From Xiphydria camelus (lineage: Eukaryota > Arthropoda > Insecta > Hymenoptera > Xiphydriidae), in assembly GCA_963678675.1 (NCBI GenBank), contig OY783195.1, positions 12,684,505 to 12,748,504 on the forward strand: a stretch of DNA of 64,000 nucleotides, written 5' to 3'. The notes below the pieces were generated by a model, which saw only the letters and a list, made by a program, of their open reading frames with translations, did not search any database and was not told the origin of the DNA. A program made the position numbers and the translations under genes. Numbering within the stretch: the stretch's first letter is position 1; each line of letters opens with the position of its first letter. Shown piece after piece: positions 33,601-44,082 of this stretch.

Positions 33601-33629
33601 CTGGGGTTATCCGGCTATATCCTTTATAA

Positions 33630-34120
33630 TGATATTATTCTATGTGAAGTAATCTGCAGTGTGTATAAAAATTTGCCAGTTGTTAATTCACTTATTATTA
33701 TTCGATTACATCGTCTTACATTAGAATAATTAGATACCAGCAGAATAATATGGGAAATGTTATATTTTTATGATGTAATTTACGCAATTATACGAATTCT
33801 ATGCTATATCTTTGAATTATTTTAAGATGTCTAAACTAAAATATTGCATGTTTTAATTTTTCGAAAAAAAAAACTAGTATAATTATATCCTAAATATCTA
33901 CATGTATGAGGCTAAACTCACTCGCCAGGAAAGAAACTTCAATTGCTATTATCCCATTATTTATGAACTTTTGGCCTACAACGATATAAGACTTTGCTAT
34001 AAATAAAAATGTAATCTTCAAGAAAGTATTATACGAATATGAGCCAAAAGCTCATAGATAATGAAATAATAGTGAATGAAGTTTCTTTCCCCTGGTGTGT
34101 AAGTTTAATCTCATTTTATG
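33630..34120. other. AT-rich, no gene seen
   Basis: GAAAGAAACTTCA..GCTATTATCCCATTATTTATGAAC (33930-33970) is roughly inverted at 34035-34095, a weak palindrome. Nothing coding. Confidence 0.4.
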
Positions 34121-34122
34121 TA

Positions 34123-34869
34123 CGTGGGGTGTCTCAAAAGTAAGTTCCACTATTTCTTTAAACCTGTTTGGTTGGTGGGAAACGTTTTAAATTTGGAGGG
34201 AATATTTATCTGTGTGTAGTGCAAGCCCTGTAAAATTCCTATGCGCGTGCATTCATCGCAAGGGCATGCAGTCACGTCCCAGTCGCCATGGTGACTCTAC
34301 TCGCTTCTACCGCCGATTGTGAAGTTCGTGGTGTTATTCGCTTTTTAGCCGGAAAAAATAAAAATGCGACTGAAATTCATCGTAAGTTATGCAGCGTGTA
34401 CGGTAAAGCTGTTATGTCAAGGTCAATGGTTGCTCGTTGGCGCCAATCTTTCATTGATGGGAGAAAAACATTGCACGATGAACAATGAAGCGGTCGGCCC
34501 TCGACTTCACGCACTCCGAGTCTTGCCGAGCATGTTCGAAGGATCTTGAATTCCGATTAGCGCCTTACGCTTGATGAAATTCTCTGTCAAGTGCCTTTTT
34601 ATATTGCGATAAGCCATGCAACACTTTACAGGATGATTTCTGATGAAAACGGATAACACCATGAACTCTTCACAATCGGCGGTAGGAGCGAGTGGAGTCT
34701 CCATGACGACTAGGGCGTGACTGACCTTGCGATGAATGCACGCGCATAGGAATTTTATGAGGCTTGCATTCTCTATACACAGATAAATATTCCCTCCAAA
34801 TTTCAAACGTTTCTCGCCAACCAAACGGGTTGAAAAAAATAGTGGAATTTACTTTTGAGACACCCCTCG
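34123..34869 (+). mobile_element. Palindromic mariner derivative, 747 bp
   Basis: The ends CGTGGGGTGTCTCAAAAGTA and reverse complement are flanked by TA. The left arm (34123-34344) and right arm (34650-34869) are inverted copies of the same mariner 5' end, each including the first codons of the transposase. So the 3' half of the element has been replaced by an inverted copy of its 5' half. The middle keeps the helix-turn-helix coding part. Confidence 0.83.
34288..34560 (+). pseudogene. Mariner transposase N-terminal domain
   Basis: From the ATG at 34288 the frame reads ADCEVRGVIRFLAGKNKNAT, EIHRKLCSVYGKAVMSRSMV, ARWRQSFIDGRKTLHDEQ, stop, SGRPST. This is the paired helix-turn-helix domain of an irritans/SETMAR-like mariner transposase, which binds the terminal repeats. 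A TGA replaces the codon before SGRPS, and the DDD catalytic domain is missing because the element becomes an inverted copy of its start. Confidence 0.83.
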
Positions 34870-34871
34870 TA

Positions 34872-35540
34872 TAAATATATCGTACATGTAACAAATAGCT
34901 TTTTCATAGAATACATAGAAGTATATAATACTAATTTACTTATTACACACTTTGTTTATTTCGATATAATATGCCATAGAAGAAACTATCTCACATGGCC
35001 GTTATATTATATGAATATGACTTTTGTATGTGTGTGTGAACATCACACACAAGGCATTATATCGAGGGTTTCCTGCCAGAAGGACGTATCAACCAAAACA
35101 TGATTTTTGTGGATACGCCCATAAAACCCACGAATCCCGTTTATATTTGATACACCCTCGTAATTCGTATTTCCATGAGTACATCAAATATTATCCGTGT
35201 AATTGTGAAAGTGTAATTGATGTTTACATGCAAGTACAGCGATTTTTTAATACTGATTGGTGGGATGATTATTGCATAACAAGATTCTGACTGACAAGGT
35301 TGCAGTTGATGTCATAATTGAAAAGGCAAGTGGATGAAGAGGTTATATAACAAAAAGTTGGTTTTGTGATATTTGAGTTTGTAGACCATCTTCCATTCAG
35401 TAGACATATGGCATACGAAACATACTCCATGCAATATCTGGATTTTGAATGGAATTAGAGCTATCTGAGATTTACCAGAACTTACATTCGGACATAACAC
35501 TTTCATCCACTGAGTGATCTCATTTTTTCTAAAAACGTTA
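34872..35540. other. No gene recognised
   Basis: The frame at 35024-35290 (plus) and a minus-strand frame ending at 35584 have no recognised motif. A short inverted match GAAGAGGTTATAT / ACATAACCTCTTC links 35336 to 36735, just outside the next element. Confidence 0.35.
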
Positions 35541-35974
35541 CATGAGGGGTCTAGTTGCAAAACCGGCAATCTCCATTTTGGCAAATTTTATAGGAGAGCT
35601 GAATTTTTGATAACTCGGTAACTAAATAACTTAAGTTCGTTATTGTTGAACGAAAACAAGCTCATATATGTCCATATCACTTGATATTAAGCAGAAACCA
35701 GAATTTGCAATAAATTTTGAGTACTATGAGATTGAAAATTGGAGATTGCCAGTTTTGCAAGTAACATTTTGAAACTGCCGGTTTTGCAGCTTAGTTAACA
35801 AAATTATCGGTTTTGAAACTAACTTTTCTTGGCGTTTTATAAGAAATAGAGTAAAGATACAGTGCGATCAACTGAAATAAATATTTATTTTCCTTAGAAT
35901 ACAGTGGTAGGTTAATGTAGTCAGGTAGGTTGACGTGGCTAACTGAAAATGGTACATAACTAAATAATCAGGTC

Positions 35975-36272
35975 TTCTATTTCAGCACACCCAGGCTTCA
36001 TCGCCTTCGACGATGTCTTCAGCATCTTCAGTGCGTCTTACAGTGGCCAAAACGTTTTTGAAAAATTCTAGTGCCTCCAGCGTTTGCCACTGATAAACCG
36101 TAATGTTTGATCAACAGTTTCTCAACGTCTCTTAGTTTTGCAGTTGTAACAGGAACACCCTTTTCTATTATGTTAGGGTTGATGTTCTTTATGTTTTTGC
36201 AAGGTTTGCAAATGCTCTTGGCAATTCCTGCATCATTACGATAATGAAGCTCCCCTCGAACCAGAATATGTC
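35975..36272 (-). pseudogene. Unrecognised conserved coding remnant
   Basis: The minus strand reads ILVRGELHYRNDAGIAKSIC, KPCKN, IIEKGVPVTTAKLRDVEKLL, IKHYGLSVANAGGTRIFQK and, after a one-base shift, TEDAEDIVEGDEAWVC and a stop. The codons look protein-like, with a CKPC pair. The VPVT.AKLRDVEKLL block resembles TE-encoded proteins I have seen in insects, but I cannot assign a family. It is probably part of the 35544-36734 element. Confidence 0.45.
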
Positions 36273-36440
36273 GAGATTGACCCTAGATTAACGAGTTAAA
36301 ATGATCGCGGTAATACTAATTACTAAGGATCGATAATCAGAATTCCGATCATCGTTTGTCGGAACAATATTGTTTGTTGTAATGGACGACTGTTGAAAGG
36401 AGTTTTATTATTGTTGCACGCAGTACAAGTCAGGATGCTG
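36268..36440 (+). repeat. Dispersed repeat CGAGATTGACCCTAGATTAA, copy 1
   Basis: Shares with 63668-63830 the start CGAGATTGACCCTAGATTAA and the words GATCG.G.TAATACT, AGAATTCCGA and ATCGTTTGTCG, in the same orientation. Non-coding. Confidence 0.6.
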
Positions 36441-37126
36441 CGCTTCCGAGCAGACGAGTGACAAAATGACAGAAACATATGACTTCTGATTCAGAGCCGC
36501 GTTTGTTCCGATAGGTCGAAATGGAGATTGCCGTTTCTGAAACTCAACCGCGGTTGGAGATTGCCGGGTTTGCAACTAAACCGAAATTTTAACCTCATTT
36601 TTAAGTATAATTGAGCCGAATTTGCAGCCAAACGACACTACAAGTTGATCAGAATTACAATAAGGAACACATTCCCGCCAATAACTCAATTTCGCCAAAA
36701 AGTAGAGATTGCCGGTTTTGCAACTAGACCCCTCACATAACCTCTTCATCAACTTGGAAGTTATAACACTTGGAAGTTTTAGGATCGATTTATTTTTAAA
36801 AATCATAGCACTAAAAGTAAAAATCGCAACTTAATGATATTTGGCACATTAACGCGGATACGCTTTAACTTTATACGAAAAATAATCAACGTGAGCAAAA
36901 TTAATAATTCATACTTTTTTTAAACAAATAAATATTCAAATTCCTTTTTTTGGGTCTTGCCACTTTTTAAACGTTTGAAAAAATGAGCATGTAGCTACAC
37001 TAATGTTCTTTCCGGTCATCCATTCAGAAATACGGTCACTTTATAAACAAACTTGTACTTAGCGTAAGAGTAGCTGAAAGTGTTACTTCGGCAGTCCCCC
37101 TACGGTTGGCGCTTTATGGGTGCGGC

Positions 37127-37500
37127 TGTGACGACCGAGCGATCGCCAAGCCTGGTGACAAACCGATCACCACGCCTCTAGCGATGACAGCTAGCCGCGC
37201 CACGAGAGTCGCAAGGCCTATTCTCTTTCCGACACGAGCCCACGACGGACGTACAGACACAGCGCTCCTGCTAACCCACGCTAACTGTGTTGCACCATCG
37301 ATAGTTAATCAATAAACTTCCGTTATATTTCTGTAGTTAGATGGCAAAATCAGGTACGTCATATCTGATTTTCATTGGACATATCTGATTTTGCCATCTA
37401 ACTACAGATTTGTATCTATCGTTTCCTTCCTCACGTCCAATCCACGCACGATCAGTGGGAGATCAGCGGATTCTCACAATTCGTGAGCCTGACGTCATCT
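37127..37500 (+). repeat. 5' LTR and leader of a Ty3/Gypsy element
   Basis: Starts TGTGACGACCGAGCGATC; the 3' copy at 40933 begins TGTGACGACCGCGCGATC. AATAAACTTCC at 37311 is a likely polyadenylation signal. I cannot fix the LTR's right end or a primer binding site. The GC-rich start contrasts with the surrounding DNA. Confidence 0.6.
37331..37407. repeat. 23-bp perfect hairpin in the Gypsy leader
   Basis: CTGTAGTTAGATGGCAAAATC at 37331 (23 bp in all) is exactly inverted at 37385-37407. It is either a small MITE inserted in the LTR or part of the LTR's own structure. Confidence 0.7.
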
Positions 37501-37667
37501 GAGTGGATTATATTGCGGACTCAATCCAAGCGACGCCACGAGGTACCCACGCCATCGCCAGCATGCCGGTCGACCACTCGCCAGCCCGCCCGGACAACAC
37601 AGGGGGCATTCCAAACCTCACAGACTCAAATAATTGGCGCACTGCACTAACAGGCTCAAATACATAG

Positions 37668-38369
37668 AGTGATCAGGTATTTGGAAATCCATTGCTAGCC
37701 TTCGCACTATCAGGCAGTACAGACTACGTGGCAGTGGTGAACAGACTACAACTACCCACCTGTATGAAAGATCGACCAGATATCTGGTTCTTCATGATCG
37801 AGTCCGAGTTCGACGCGTCCAGGATTCGCAACCACGACGATAAATACAGTGTACCCCTCAAAGGTTTGGATACGGAAACCCTGTCGCAGATTACGGATAT
37901 CATTTCTCACCCACCAGCAACAGAGAAATACAAAGCCTTAAAAGCCGTGATTATACAGAGACTTACGGAATCGAGAGAGAAGCAGATTCACCGCCTCATT
38001 AACGACCTCGTGCAGGGCGACAAGAAACCCTCGCAGCTCCTGCGAGAAATGAAGAATTTGGCAGCGGACAGCATAAACGAGGAGATGCTGCACAACCTTT
38101 GGCTAAGTCGTCTTCCAAGATCCATTAGACCATTATTCGTGATCTCCGACGGTCTAAACTTAGACGTTCTGGCACTAATGGCGGACAGGCTAACAGAAAC
38201 CGTTACCCTGGAAGGTCCAACAGTAATCGCTTCGACTTACCACACCACTACAGTTGATCGAGTCGACAACAGGTCACATACACCTCCATCAACGTCCATA
38301 GAATTCAAGCTCAACGAACTACAGCATGCCTTAGCCGTCTGCATGAGGGAGCTCACCGATATGAAGTAA
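37668..38369 (+). pseudogene. gag: Ty3/Gypsy gag
   Basis: The open frame has no ATG at its start; an upstream ATG at 37563 lies in a different phase and reaches a stop, so a frameshift is likely. Motifs in order: LPTCMKDRPDIWFFMIESEF, SHPPATEKYKALKAVII, RLTESREKQIHRL, DKKPSQLLREMKNLA and LWLSRLPRSI. The D.KPSQ.LR.M..L and LW..RLP patterns are typical of gag from the CsRn1/Kabuki-like group of Ty3/Gypsy elements. Gag forms the particle that packages the RNA. A cysteine-containing stretch follows in another frame before pol. Confidence 0.75.
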
Positions 38370-38555
38370 AAACAGTCAGATTTTGACATGCGCCGTTCAC
38401 GCTCACGCAACCGCAGCGGCCAGTGTTACAGGAACAACTCTCCCTCTCAGTCTCGCTCACCGGAAATGTGCTACTATCACCATCGGATTGAAGCGAACGT
38501 CAAACGCTGCACTCAACCATGTTCGTTTAACTCTCCGACCAATCAGGGAAACTAA

Positions 38556-39506
38556 AAACGTTGCCGGCTGTGCAAGCAGTTGTCGACGGCAGCGTCTACA
38601 GTACCGCACATACTCAAGAAGATATCAGACTCCACGTCAAATCGGCAATACCTCATAGATTCAGGCTCAGTACTATCGATATTACCCATCCGATTTTTCC
38701 GGAAACCACCACCCAAAGCTAACCTTACACTCTACGCAGCCAAGACCATACCCATTTCTACATATGGATGCCACACCGTCGACGTTGATCTAGACTTACG
38801 ACGCAATTTCAGTTGGCCATTCGTAGTAGCTAACGTTCTAGAACCAATCATAGGAGCTGATTTCCTGATTCGTCACAACCTGCTCATTGACCTCAAGAAG
38901 AGGCAACTCGTCGACTCGATCACCTATCTGACCAGGAATGGTCGAGCGATCAACACAAGCATTCATAATATCTCCACACTGGAGCATTCCATGCCCTATG
39001 CGGACCTTCTTCAGAAATTCATTGGCATCACTCAACCATCCTCTTCCACGTTTAGCGCCAACATCGATTTTTCTCACAGGATTATCACTCATGGATCACC
39101 TGTGACAAAAAGACCGCGCAAACTCTTCGGCGAGAAGGCCACGGCTGCTCGAACGGAGATACAACGGCTGCTAGATAGGGGAATCATCAAGCCCTCTAGC
39201 AGCGCTTGGTCTAGTCCTATCCACCTCGTCAAGAAGAAAGATGGCAGCTACCGCCTCTACGGCGATTACCACAAACTAAATAGTATCACCGTGCCTGATA
39301 AATACGCTCCACCGCTCATCCAGAGTATGTTCCTCGTTACACATGGCAAAACGACCTTCTCAACCATAGACCTGGATAAAGCATACTATCAGATACCAGT
39401 GCATCCCGACGACACCCAGAAGACGGAAATTATTACACCTTGGGGACTCTTCGTATATACCAGGATGTCTTTCGGTCTTAAAAATGCCACGCAGACGTTC
39501 CGATGA
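38556..39506 (+). pseudogene. pol: Ty3/Gypsy pol: protease and first part of RT
   Basis: The frame opens with a possible cysteine motif (CRLCKQL). The aspartic protease follows, with YLIDSGSVLSILP (the D-S-G triad), and then the region ADFLIRHN. The reverse transcriptase starts with ARTEIQRLLDRGIIKPSSSA, SPIHLVKKKDGSYRLYGDY, TFSTIDLDKAYYQIPVHP and GLFVYTRMSFGLKNA. The frame breaks at 39506, where a few codons are deleted and the phase shifts before the catalytic YIDD. Confidence 0.85.
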
Positions 39507-40056
39507 TCCATGGACTGGATATTTCATTTTCGTGTACATAGATGACATTCTTGTCATGTCAGAAAACGACCAACAGCATCGGACTCATCTACGCCAAGTT
39601 CTTCAGCGATTGGCAGACCATAACCTAACCATCAACCTAGGAAAATGCAAATTCGGTAAGCAACAAGTCAACTTTCTCGGTTATCAGATCGACAGTGAAG
39701 GCTTTCAACCGTACCCAGAACGCGTAAAAACGATAGACAATTACCTGCAACCAAAAACTGTCATGGAGCTGAGACGATTTATTGGCATGTTCAATTACTA
39801 CCGTCCTTGCATAAAACATTCTGCACAACTCCAGCTCCCGCTCACTGCGTACCTCAAGACTTCGAAGAAGAAGGACAAGACGCCAATTAGTTGGTCCACC
39901 GAAGCGGTAACAGCCTTCGAAGCTTGCAAGGAAGCATTAATCTCTGTAACGCACACTTCCTTTCCATCTCCTAACGCACCGCATGTTCTCACCACGGACG
40001 CTTCCACCACTGCAATAGGAGCCTCCCTCGAACAATTCGAAGAAAATGTTTGAAAA
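39503..40056 (+). pseudogene. pol: Ty3/Gypsy pol: RT catalytic part and start of RNase H
   Basis: Contains FIFVYIDDILVMSEN, the RT active site at about 39533-39547, then HLRQVLQRLADHNLTIN, CKFGKQQVNFLGYQID and LRRFIGMFNYYR. It ends with the RNase H opening HVLTTDASTTAIGASLEQ. The rest of RNase H is deleted: the frame stops at about 40053 and integrase sequence follows within tens of bases. The connection to the previous frame needs a phase change. Confidence 0.85.
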
Positions 40057-40061
40057 CCTAT

Positions 40062-40921
40062 TAGGTTGTTTTATTTAGATTTAAATATTGCCTTACAATC
40101 ATTGATCGCTTCACGAGATGGCCAGTCGCAGTTCCTCTGAGAGATATCACGGCCAACACGATCACTACGGCCCTGTTCAATCACTAGATCGCCAATTTCG
40201 GAATACCTACAGCCATCATCACAGATCAAAGTTACCAGTTTGAGTCGTCGTTGTTTGAGTCCCTGGCAAAATTCGTCGGTGCGGAGAAGCGCCGAACATC
40301 ACCATACCACCCACAATCCAGCCGAATGGTTGAGCGGTGGCATCGCACTTTGAAAACTGCCCTCATGTGCTCTCCAAAACCCTGGACGGAGATTCTCTTC
40401 ACAGTACTACTCGGCCTTCGCACCTGCATAAAAGAAGATCTCCAGACGTCACCGGCAGAAATACTGTATAGAACGACGTTACGCATACCCAGAGAATTTT
40501 TCATGGACATCGATTTGCCAGCTGATCTACAAATCTTTTTGGAGAAACATCGAGAGTTCATGAGAGGACTTAAACCTACCCCTACAGCCCATCACAACAT
40601 AGCCAGAGTATTCGTCGCAAAGGATCTTCGCACCTGCAGCCATGCATTCTTGCGATGCGATCATGTAAAGGCTCATTTGGAAAGTCTTACCGAGGACCAT
40701 ACCGAATCACTAAAAGGGTCACGGACAGCATTTTCCAACTCAACGTCGATGGAACTCGCAAACCCGCCTGTCCATAAAACGGACGCAGATATAAACACTT
40801 CTAACTTGCAGGCCAACCAAAACTCACAGACATTGGCGCAATGGACATCGACCATAGACAGACCCGCAAAAACATACCAAAAGAAGAGAGTCACTTTCAA
40901 GCCTCCGCTTGAAAGCATTTA
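40062..40921 (+). pseudogene. pol: Ty3/Gypsy integrase core, C-terminal part
   Basis: Integrase codons with stops begin near 40085 (IASRDGQSQFL). The longer frame from 40251 carries SPYHPQSSRMVERWHR, including the last catalytic glutamate of the D,D,E core, then LGLRTCIKEDLQTSPAEILY and FVAKDLRTCSHAFLRCD. The zinc-binding N-terminus and the first aspartate region are lost or out of frame. The frame ends 12 bases before the 3' LTR start. No env gene is present. Confidence 0.82.
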
Positions 40922-40932
40922 GGGAGGAGTAC

Positions 40933-40950
40933 TGTGACGACCGCGCGATC
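40933..40950 (+). repeat. 3' LTR remnant, 18 bp
   Basis: TGTGACGACCGCGCGATC repeats the start of the 5' LTR with one difference. The LTR stops there and LINE sequence begins, so the LTR was cut by LINE insertion or a deletion. Confidence 0.72.
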
Positions 40951-42160
40951 TAACTCTTTCCCCCTTTCTATGCCGATGATCTGTAGATCTACCGGAGCTG
41001 CCCGCCCCATAAAATTGATCTCTGTATTGTTAAAATTAACGAGGATATTCGTAGAATCAGTGCCTGGGCTGTCGACAATTCTCTTTGTCTCAATCTTAGC
41101 AAAACTAAAGCCATAGTTCTGGACTACAGTCACTTTATGAATAAGATTGATCTGGACAAATCACCACTTTTGGGCCTTGACGGTACAGTCATTCCATTTG
41201 AATCATCTGTAAGAAACCTCGGGGTCATCCTGGACATGAAACTAACCTTTAAGGACCACGTTAAGCATGTGACCTCAAAAGTCAATCGAGCCTTTTACCA
41301 ATTGTTTCAACTCAGACCGTACTCTGATAAGGAGCTACGCACGGCTCTTATCTCTACTTTCATCTTGCCTCACATCGACTACTGTGCGGTGGTGCTGAAC
41401 GGAGCAGGGACTGTTCTAGACCTCAAATTGCAACGTTTAGTCAACAAAGGAGTAAGGTACATTCATGGAATGGCCCGTGATGTCTCCATCAGCCCTTACA
41501 GACTGGAGCTCGACTGGTTAAATATACAAGGACGTAGAAAATTGTTTATGTTTGTCCTGGTCCACATCATATTTAGGCAACAACTACAGTATCTAGCCGA
41601 GCTAATATCATTCAATCACTCTCGTCCTGCCAGTCGGGTTGCACGCAGTCTTTCATTGTCAGTTCCTCAGCATCGTACTGAAGCTTACAAGTCAGCTTTT
41701 GCTACAACTGCCCCTTACGCATGGAATGCTTTGCCTCGTGATATCGTGGAGACTGCCTCGCTTTTAGCTTCAAAACCAAGGTTAAAAAATGGCTGCTAGA
41801 CCTTGAAAGGTTCAATGTTTCTAACTGAAGTTTACTGTCTTAAAATCGCTCATTTTGTGTAAGCATAAACTTTGAGAAGAGTGAGAGCCACGCGTGGTCA
41901 CGATATCATTCTTGCTACTCCTGTTATTAATGATTTGTTTCTTTATTGCCTTGTTTATAAACTCTCTGGTATCGTGCGATGCACGCCTATTGTTACTTTC
42001 TTATCTTTGTAATCTCCGAATCGCCTTAAATTGTACTTTAGTCTTAAGTTTGTGCATTTTGTACCTTATTTGCTTGTTCGATGTTTCCTGATTCTCAGGA
42101 CACTATATTTATTCAACTTTGAATAATAAACGCCTTATCAATCAATCAATCAAAATCAAT
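40951..42160 (+). mobile_element. 5'-truncated LINE
   Basis: The element begins within the reverse transcriptase, continues through the C-terminal part, a 3' untranslated region and AATAATAAACGCC, and ends in the tandem tail TCAATCAATCAATC at 42137. Truncation at the 5' end and a short tandem 3' tail are typical of target-primed insertion by CR1/Jockey-group LINEs. Confidence 0.8.
40958..41830 (+). pseudogene. LINE reverse transcriptase, C-terminal part
   Basis: The frame starts at the catalytic YADD motif (40969-40980), has one TAG six bases later, and continues through LCLNLSKTKAIVLDYS, VRNLGVILDMKLTFKDHVKH, ALISTFILPHIDYC and YAWNALPRDI. The LGV..D..L....H pattern and the final AW..LP region are standard for CR1/Jockey-group non-LTR retrotransposons. 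A one-base slip near 41765 moves the last residues (VKKWLLDLERFNVSN) to another frame. The nuclease ORF parts upstream of YADD are missing. Confidence 0.85.
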
Positions 42161-42323
42161 CTCTCCCTCTTACTGTATTCTTGTACTTATTTTTATTTTC
42201 ATCTTACTCTAATGTGCTTTCCGATTCTATTCTAACTTTTATTTATTTTTACTCTTATTTTATATCTGTTCTGTTATGGGCCTTGATATTCTTTTTATTC
42301 TGTTACACACTTGTGTGCTCTTA

Positions 42324-42663
42324 AGGTGCGTATGCATCTGCGAACCGAATGGTTCGCGAACCTCTCGTAACCCGTTCGTTGAAATTATGCTTCCAACGAA
42401 CTCTTCTAACGATTCATGGGAAAGGAACAAACAGCGGATCACCTCAGTCGTTGCTATGTAGAGCTGGTTGGTTCGCGAGCAGACGAACTGTATGAACGTG
42501 CCGTCCCACTGCGAACTGAGAACGCCTTTGTGTTCGCCAGACAAACCAACAGGAGACGGATCGCCACGAACGGTTCAAAAGCCGTTCTTTCGGCGCTTTA
42601 AACCACACGTCCTAATTGTGCGAACAAGCGATTCACGAGCGGTTCGCAGATGTATACGCGCCT
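42324..42663. mobile_element. 340-bp MITE with TTA duplication
   Basis: The ends AGGTGCGTATGCATCTGCG and CGCAGATGTATACGCGCCT are imperfect inverted repeats flanked by TTA (42321-42323, 42664-42666). The inside carries GGTTCGCGAAC-type words. A 3-bp TTA duplication fits PIF/Harbinger. Non-coding. Confidence 0.78.
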
Positions 42664-43253
42664 TTAGAAAACCCCATCTTATAGCACTAATAGCCCAGTC
42701 AGTGGGGGCTAAAAAAGGCCTTTGCCCTACAAAAGGTAGGGTTGTCGCAATTTTTTAAGTGAAACTTTTATGCTGAGGGTACTAAAATCGCGCGCCCGAC
42801 ACGAGGTCCGTAACGAAACCCACACACTCCAGCGCTTCTGACCGTGACTCACTCATACAGCGCTCTCGACCCTGCCCCAATACACCGCTCTCAACTCTGC
42901 CCCATTCCACCGCTCTCTACCGTACGTAGACGCCGTACCGTCTATCGCCTTTGCCAGGCAAAGCCATGTGTCGATTTTGCGACGCTGGAGCGCCAGGCCG
43001 CCGTACGACTATCACTCACGCGGCGAGGCTCACTATTATCGCAACCTCAGTAAAACGCAATAATCTAGATATCATCTGTACATCGGTCGCAACAGCGAGG
43101 CAGGCGGTATGTTTTGGTGAATGGGGGTTACGAATGCGTTCGCAGCCCATACATTTCCCTCAAAACTACCTCTCAGTGTATCTAATTGTAAACCATGGCT
43201 ACATCACGGAATTACTATATCTCTTTGAATCCAATATAATCACCAGTAATATT

Positions 43254-43267
43254 GTGAGTGCAGTGTT
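43254..43267 (+). promoter_or_regulatory. Leader word GTGAGTGCAGTGTT
   Basis: Lies in a stretch of about 90 bases (43230-43320) that aligns with 50510-50600, about 70% identical by eye (CTCTTTGAATCC..ATATAATCACCAGTAATATT, then AAATCATTTCAACTAACC). A transcription start region is a reasonable guess. Confidence 0.45.
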
Positions 43268-43800
43268 AAATCATTTCAACTAACCCCGATACGGTTTAAA
43301 TCCACCACTCTACGTTTTCGGTCACTATTCGTGTCACGCAGTAGTGCCTTCGGTATTTACGACCTCGAGGAGATCTACTCTTGATCGCACATGTTATAGT
43401 TGTTAACTTGAAACTGAAGAAAAATGAGGTAAAAATCAATCGCTGTTTAGACTGTGCAGAGGGAGTCAGGTTTGTGTTGCTCGAGAGGGTTTCTTCGGGC
43501 GATGGAAGCTATTGTTCATATTATGAGGCGACGCAGTGTCGCACCTCCACACACTAAGAGGACTGTTTAGTCTCACCATAAATCTAGCGTTTAGGACCCT
43601 TTTTTGGGTGTATCCGTAAGATATATGAGAAGCCAGACTAGAGGGCGCAGAGTTACTTGTGAGTTGTTTGTATTTTGTTTGCACATTTTCAGTTTTCCGG
43701 ATTTTACCGCGTCGAATGGCCGGCTATACGGAGCTCGTGTAGTCTGCGATCGGAGTTGTGATCTTTCTCGAGTAACCACCATACATTACTGTACATTCTT

Positions 43801-43833
43801 TTGTGTGTGTGTGTGTGTGTATGTGTGGGTGTA
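43801..43833. repeat. (TG)n microsatellite
   Basis: A run of TG with two interruptions, at the 5' edge of the basic-protein coding region. The other copy has an (AC) run at the same place. Confidence 0.8.
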
Positions 43834-43842
43834 TTAATTTAT

Positions 43843-44082
43843 AACAAAATACCTAAAACTGATGCAGAACGAAGTCGAAAATGGAGAGAGAGAATTAAAT
43901 TAACACAATCAAATATTGCTATATCTGCTAATGCAGATCAACACCAGTCTCAAACCCTGGAGAATGTAACAGATTTTCAAGTCCCTGAAGGATCCAATAT
44001 CGGTGAAAATACATCCAGTGAATATGATATTCCTTACACTACATTTTGTGCCCATAAAAAAACACAAAACGTGTGGCCGCCA
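43843..44082 (+). CDS. Basic protein of the element, plus-strand copy
   Basis: The frame from about 43843 reads IPKTDAERSRKWRERIKLTQ, then SNIAISANADQHQSQTLENV and a Ser/Glu-rich tail. It matches the second part of the protein at 19576-19893 almost residue for residue, but the first 30 or so residues are replaced by the TG repeat, so no proper start is present. It then reads into the terminal arm. No catalytic motif. Confidence 0.45.

Larger units (their letters stand above)
31961..33625. mobile_element. Possible element bounded by 21-bp inverted repeats
   Basis: AAAGGGTATAGCCGGATAACC at 31961-31981 recurs inverted at 33605-33625 with one mismatch. Between them lies the DDE/SWIM pseudogene on the minus strand. 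No clear target duplication flanks the repeats, so this boundary call is tentative. Confidence 0.45.
35544..36734. mobile_element. 1.19-kb element with TTGCAAAACCGGCAATCTCC repeats
   Basis: The left end GAGGGGTCTAGTTGCAAAAC and right end inverted are flanked by ACAT on both sides (35540-35543, 36735-36738), suggesting a 4-bp duplication. The word GGAGATTGCCGGTTTTGC recurs inside at 35743, 36523 and 36553, like transposase-binding subterminal repeats. It encloses a decayed coding stretch on the minus strand (35975-36272) and the dispersed repeat at 36268. Confidence 0.65.

Noticed and set aside
33463..33729. 88-residue plus-strand frame
   Set aside because: Antisense of the decayed DDE transposase, whose motifs are unmistakable on the minus strand.
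37106..37315. 69-residue frame at the Gypsy 5' end
   Set aside because: It is LTR sequence; open by GC composition and without gag motifs.
40673..41133. Minus-strand frames over the Gypsy/LINE junction
   Set aside because: Antisense shadows of integrase and reverse transcriptase.
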